A stretch of DNA of 64,000 bases from Tianweitania sp. UT-5YL-CI-8 (GTDB taxonomy: Bacteria > Pseudomonadota > Alphaproteobacteria > Rhizobiales > Rhizobiaceae), in NCBI RefSeq assembly GCF_030010215.1, contig NZ_JASCRR010000017.1, positions 19,292 through 83,291 of the forward strand, in the 5' to 3' direction. Made by a program: the position numbers and the translations under genes. This document shows positions 61,044 to 64,000 of the stretch, in pieces (the stretch's first letter is position 1; each line of letters opens with the position of its first letter). The notes under the pieces were generated by a model. That model was not told the DNA's origin. It made no database searches and saw only the letters and a list, made by a program, of their open reading frames with translations.

Positions 61044-61859
61044 ATGACGACCAAACTGATCCTCGCCGGATGTGGCAATATGGGTTTTGCAATGCTTTCG
61101 GGCTGGATCGGCTCGGGCAAGCTCGCGACATCCGAATGTCTCGTGGTGGAACCGAACGCCGAACTGCGCGCGCGGGCTGCAAAGCTCGGCGTCACGGTTG
61201 CGGACTCGGCCGAAGCGATCGGCCCCGAAGAACATCCCGACATCGTCGTTCTGGCGGTCAAGCCGCAAGTGATCCGCGACGTCACGGCCGCCTATCGCCG
61301 TTTCGGCGATGGCACGACGACCTTCGTCAGCGTCGCTGCCGGTACGCCGGTGGCCACCTTCACCGAAATCCTCGGCGCGGATACGCCGGTTTTGCGCTGC
61401 ATGCCGAACACCCCGGCTTCCATCGGGAAAGGCATGATGGTCACTTTCGCCAGCCCGCACGTCTCGGACGCAGCGAAAGCCACTATTGGCGATCTGCTTT
61501 CCGCATCCGGCGCCGTCGCGTCCATCGACGACGAAGCCCAGATGGACGCGGTCACGGCTGTCTCAGGCTCGGGGCCGGCTTACATCTTCCACTTCATCGA
61601 GTGCCTGACCTCGGCTGCACAATCCGCCGGCCTGCCAGAGGATACGGCGAGGCTGCTCGCCATGCAGACCGTCTATGGCGCGGCGTGTCTGGCGGCCGAA
61701 AGCAGCGACGATCCGGCAACGCTGCGCAAGCAGGTGACCAGCCCGAACGGCACCACGGCCGCCGCGCTCGACGTACTAATGGGCGAAGGCCGGCTCGAAA
61801 AGCTCGTCACCGAAGCCGTCGAAGCTGCGCGGAAACGTTCAACAGAGCTAGCGAAGTAG
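61044..61859 (+). CDS. proC: pyrroline-5-carboxylate reductase
   Basis: 271-aa last enzyme of proline synthesis. Rossmann motif LAGCGNMGFAMLSGW at the start, AVKPQVIRD, RCMPNTPASIGKG, and the dimer/active-site segment AVSGSGPAYIFHFIE. The C-terminal QVTSPNGTTAAAL is typical. ATG at 61044 with GGAGG six bases upstream; upstream in-frame sequence is excluded by this. Divergent from the Wzz-like gene. Confidence 0.96.
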   Translation: MTTKLILAGCGNMGFAMLSGWIGSGKLATSECLVVEPNAELRARAAKLGVTVADSAEAIGPEEHPDIVVLAVKPQVIRDVTAAYRRFGDGTTTFVSVAAGTPVATFTEILGADTPVLRCMPNTPASIGKGMMVTFASPHVSDAAKATIGDLLSASGAVASIDDEAQMDAVTAVSGSGPAYIFHFIECLTSAAQSAGLPEDTARLLAMQTVYGAACLAAESSDDPATLRKQVTSPNGTTAAALDVLMGEGRLEKLVTEAVEAARKRSTELAK

Positions 61860-62046
61860 GCGGCCAAAACTCAATGTTTCAGCTTACGGTCAGTACCGGA
61901 GACTGGGAGCCCTCATTTTCTCGACAAACAGAGATGAAGAATCCGATTGCCCAAAGAGACGCTCTTATTTACGCACTATTGCTGTAAAATTACATTCGCA
62001 GTAAGTTCTCCCTACGCTGGCAATACGGATGAACGGAGGCAGTATC

Positions 62047-62577
62047 GTGATAGCGGAAATGGTTCGATCAGCACTTTCCAATTTCACGCTGACCCTGTTC
62101 ATTATAGCATTGATATTCTCCGCGGTGGCCATAATGCGCTCGCCGCGGCTTGATCAGTCTGTGATCGCCGAAAAGCTTATATCGTGGTTTGTGTTCTTCT
62201 GTATCGGCGTGTCATTTTTCTACAATTTCATCATGCACGGCTTTTTTGGCGAAATGACAGCGTCCTTCATCGGCTGGGCGGACAGCCCCTTCCAGTTCGA
62301 AGTAGCGACAGCCAGTCTCGGTTTCTCGGTGGTTGGATTTTTAGCGGCGTTTGGTAGTTTCGACCGTCGGTTAGCCGCAATCATCGGGCCCGCGTGCTTC
62401 CTGCTCGGCGCAGCCTATGGGCATGTGGATGAGATGGTGACTGCCAATAATTTCGCTCCAGGCAATGCCGGCGTCATTTTCTACACCGATATTTTCATAC
62501 CGCTGTTCGGCTTTTTCCTGCACTGGCTGCAAAAGCGCTCTAAGTCTTCAATCATTCAAGCCGATCCGGCAAGATAA
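62047..62577 (+). CDS. four-to-five-span membrane protein, DUF6790-like
   Basis: 176-aa membrane protein with hydrophobic segments near residues 12-32, 44-62, 85-105, 112-128 and 148-165. The central FYNFIMHGFFGEMTASFIGWADSPFQFEVA is a conserved-looking patch of the DUF6790 type. The start is GTG at 62047 because GGAGG lies seven bases before it; the ATG at 62029 has no such site. Function unknown. No close operon partner. Confidence 0.65.
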   Translation: MIAEMVRSALSNFTLTLFIIALIFSAVAIMRSPRLDQSVIAEKLISWFVFFCIGVSFFYNFIMHGFFGEMTASFIGWADSPFQFEVATASLGFSVVGFLAAFGSFDRRLAAIIGPACFLLGAAYGHVDEMVTANNFAPGNAGVIFYTDIFIPLFGFFLHWLQKRSKSSIIQADPAR

Positions 62578-62652
62578 CGCGTCTCTCGTTAGACACCAAA
62601 CATGCCTCCAACGCGTGACTTCAGACCCTCGAGAGGCACGTGCTGGACGAGC

Positions 62653-62940
62653 CTATATGTGGCGAGCATGACTTAGACGGCGGTCTTTCGAATACATCAT
62701 ATCCTTGGCGAGAATGCCGCTTGCGCGTGAGAATAGCCGGAAGGCGTTTTGGGCGCTTTCCGCCGTTTCTCCCCCAACGGTCGCGATCAAGCACGTCTCC
62801 AGCGCCTTTTCGTATAGCGGTCCCTGACGGCGCGGCCAATTGAAAAGCACCTCGAGTGCATCCTCTGCGCTGTAAATCTCGCGGATCACACCGTCTTTGG
62901 TATCGATGCGCACCGGCACCGCAAACTGAGTTGCGTCCAT
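62653..62940 (-). CDS. DUF982 family small protein (outside copy)
   Basis: 95-aa protein with the DUF982 pattern: VPVRIDTKDGVIREIYSAEDALEVL, a central FNWPRRQGPLYEKALETCL and a late AESAQNAFRLFSRASGIL. DUF982 proteins are short, numerous in rhizobia and of unknown function. A divergent DUF982 relative lies at 63335 on the other side of the tRNA-Thr fragment. Confidence 0.75.
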   Translation of the reverse strand: MDATQFAVPVRIDTKDGVIREIYSAEDALEVLFNWPRRQGPLYEKALETCLIATVGGETAESAQNAFRLFSRASGILAKDMMYSKDRRLSHARHI

Positions 62941-63132
62941 CTGTCTATCCCGAATTATTTCGCGCTCAACGTGTCATCCCTTAAATGGTTGCCGATGTCG
63001 ACGGACACAAGATGGTGACATCGAGGTAGGGTTAAGCACGCAATCGGGGAATGCAGACAAAGCGATGGAAATCGTCAGCCCCTTGGAACAGCAGGGCGCA
63101 GTTGTTTATTGCAATCGGCAAGGGAAGAAAAA

Positions 63133-63180
63133 TGGTGCTGCCAGAGAGGATTGAACTCTCGACCTCTCCCTTACCAAGGG
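63133..63180 (-). other. 3' half of tRNA-Thr (GGT), probable attachment-site scar
   Basis: On the minus strand the sequence reads from the anticodon stem to CCA of a tRNA: CCCTTGGTAAGGG (anticodon GGT, Thr), variable loop, T-arm GAGAG-TTCAATC-CTCTC, then TGGCAGC-A-CCA. The 5' half (acceptor, D-arm) is absent: the sequence beyond 63185 matches no tRNA. Integrative elements using a tRNA 3' end leave such a fragment at the far junction. By orientation the element should occupy the bases above ~63185, with an intact tRNA-Thr at its other end outside the window. Confidence 0.8.
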
Positions 63181-63334
63181 TAAGGCTGAAAGTTTCAAGA
63201 CCCTTATTTTACAAGGCCCCCATGTTTTAGAGATAACGCACGTACGGATTTTGTACATTTTGGATTCACCATATTAGAAGCAACCTCCCAGACCCTCACG
63301 CATTGAGTCGGCGGTTGAGTAAGGGTACGCGCGT

Positions 63335-63598
63335 ATGGATGACGGTTGGTTTGACGAGCCGGTCTCGGTGATGCCCGAAGGTCCGAGTAGGGTGCGGGTA
63401 GTATCTTCGGCAAGGGAGGCAGCAGAATGTCTGCTGTTCAGGTGGCCCAGCACAGGCGGCAAAAGCCACCTCGCAGCGCGTAAGGCCTGCCTGGCGGTGC
63501 TGGAAGGCCAGAAGAAATCCATCATCGCACGTCGGGCTTTCGCCAAGGCTGCTGAGGACGAAGGTGTTCTGATCAACTCACCGTCCCGCTCTGGTTAG
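63335..63598 (+). CDS. DUF982 family small protein (inside the probable element)
   Basis: 87-aa protein with DUF982-like EPVSVMPEGPSRVRVVSSAREAAECLL, FRWPSTGGKSHLAARKACLAVLEG and RRAFAKAAEDEGVLI. It is only moderately similar to the copy at 62653. No strong ribosome binding site is seen before the ATG at 63335. It lies on the element side of the tRNA-Thr fragment and converges with the next gene (four-base overlap at the 3' ends). Confidence 0.6.
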   Translation: MDDGWFDEPVSVMPEGPSRVRVVSSAREAAECLLFRWPSTGGKSHLAARKACLAVLEGQKKSIIARRAFAKAAEDEGVLINSPSRSG

Positions 63599-63987
63599 CC
63601 GTCTTTCCAAACCGGGATGTGCTTGACCTTAATTGCCACGAGCCGCCTGATCTTCATGCCGACCGCCTCGCTTCCCGAAGGCAGGACAGCGCGGACATCC
63701 ATCGAACCCTTGTCGCAGTTCTCGCACTTGATCCGGTGCATCAACGAATCGACATCTACGTCGCCGAATACCTCGATGAGGTCGTGCGGGTAGTAATGGT
63801 GGAGCCGCTTGCAATAGGTACAGGCCACGCGAACGAACTGCCGACTGTCGATCAACCGCGACAGTGGGAAGTCTGTTGGTTTCCACGCAGAACTGAGCCG
63901 GTTAGGCACATAATTTCCATTGAGAATTGAGCCATGTGAACCTTCCCCCAACGCGGTGAGCGACGGGGGCAACGGAGTGATCCACAT
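63595..63987 (-). CDS. zinc-ribbon-like conserved hypothetical protein
   Basis: 130-aa protein. Two CxxC pairs, ACTYC and KCENC, about 33 residues apart (~55-95), with RLHHYYPHDLIEVFGD between, look like a zinc ribbon. The C-terminal DVRAVLPSGSEAVGMKIRRLVAIKVKHIPVW is strand-rich. The start is uncertain because several in-frame starts exist near 63900-63987. Function unknown; it may be a cargo gene of the element. Confidence 0.55.
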   Translation of the reverse strand: MWITPLPPSLTALGEGSHGSILNGNYVPNRLSSAWKPTDFPLSRLIDSRQFVRVACTYCKRLHHYYPHDLIEVFGDVDVDSLMHRIKCENCDKGSMDVRAVLPSGSEAVGMKIRRLVAIKVKHIPVWKDG

Positions 63988-64000
63988 GGGACTTTTAAAC

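Noticed and set aside
63204..63413. Minus-strand 69-codon frame near the tRNA-Thr fragment
   Set aside because: Partly antisense to the DUF982 gene with no ribosome binding site or domain.

Overview
This window looks like chromosomal DNA from a high-GC alphaproteobacterium of the order Hyphomicrobiales, most likely a Mesorhizobium-like member of the Phyllobacteriaceae. The evidence is a hisS-hisZ-hisG cluster, a tRNA-His lacking the universal extra 5' G, an Irr-type iron box, an anti-Shine-Dalgarno small RNA of rhizobial (alpha-r14/NfeR1) type, a PdhS-like cell-cycle kinase, and DUF1127, DUF982 and DUF1488 proteins. The genus is an inference; no 16S rRNA gene is present.

Layout. 1-3.2 kb: katG (cut by the left edge) divergent from oxyR. 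3.1-6.8 kb: hisG, hisZ and hisS on the minus strand. 7-9.3 kb: a one-TM protein, tag, an L,D-transpeptidase and dispersed palindromic repeats. 9.3-15 kb: the glycolate oxidase operon glcDEF, divergent from a GntR regulator that overlaps a PPP phosphatase. 15-19.4 kb: an amidotransferase, rsmE and an overlapping cluster of six tiny unknown genes. 19.9-27.4 kb: gshA, a DUF937 protein, a DUF1127 gene facing a VtlR/LsrB-like LysR gene, xseA and an AsmA-like protein. 27.5-32.9 kb: acetoacetyl-CoA synthetase, then an iron(III) ABC importer (binding protein and fused permease) behind an Irr box. 32.9-39.2 kb: PdhS-like kinase, phasin, a three-hairpin sRNA, tRNA-His, a DUF892 stress protein and small membrane proteins. 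39.2-43.3 kb: potFGHI putrescine importer. 43.6-47.9 kb: a DMT transporter, a RamB/ScfR-like regulator and isocitrate lyase. 48-54.3 kb: a HAD phosphatase, gamma-glutamylputrescine synthetase and oxidase separated by a 14-copy heptamer array, a dehydrogenase remnant, a diguanylate cyclase and a KAS III enzyme. 54.6-58.7 kb: zwf-pgl-edd. 58.7-62.9 kb: a Wzz-like protein, proC and small proteins. At 63.13-63.18 kb lies the 3' half of a tRNA-Thr, which marks the probable end of an integrated element running off the right edge.

How the genes fit together. Most of the window is conserved core metabolism of a soil bacterium: Entner-Doudoroff sugar use, glyoxylate metabolism (glcDEF, aceA), the PHB cycle (acetoacetyl-CoA synthetase, phasin), putrescine import plus gamma-glutamyl breakdown, peroxide defence (katG/oxyR, gshA, LsrB-like regulator) and iron uptake. 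I see no phage genes, CRISPR array or toxin-antitoxin pair. The least explained parts are the sRNA after the phasin gene, the tRNA-His/HisRS pair, the six-gene micro-cluster, the TTTACA operator cluster at aceA and the tRNA-Thr scar.
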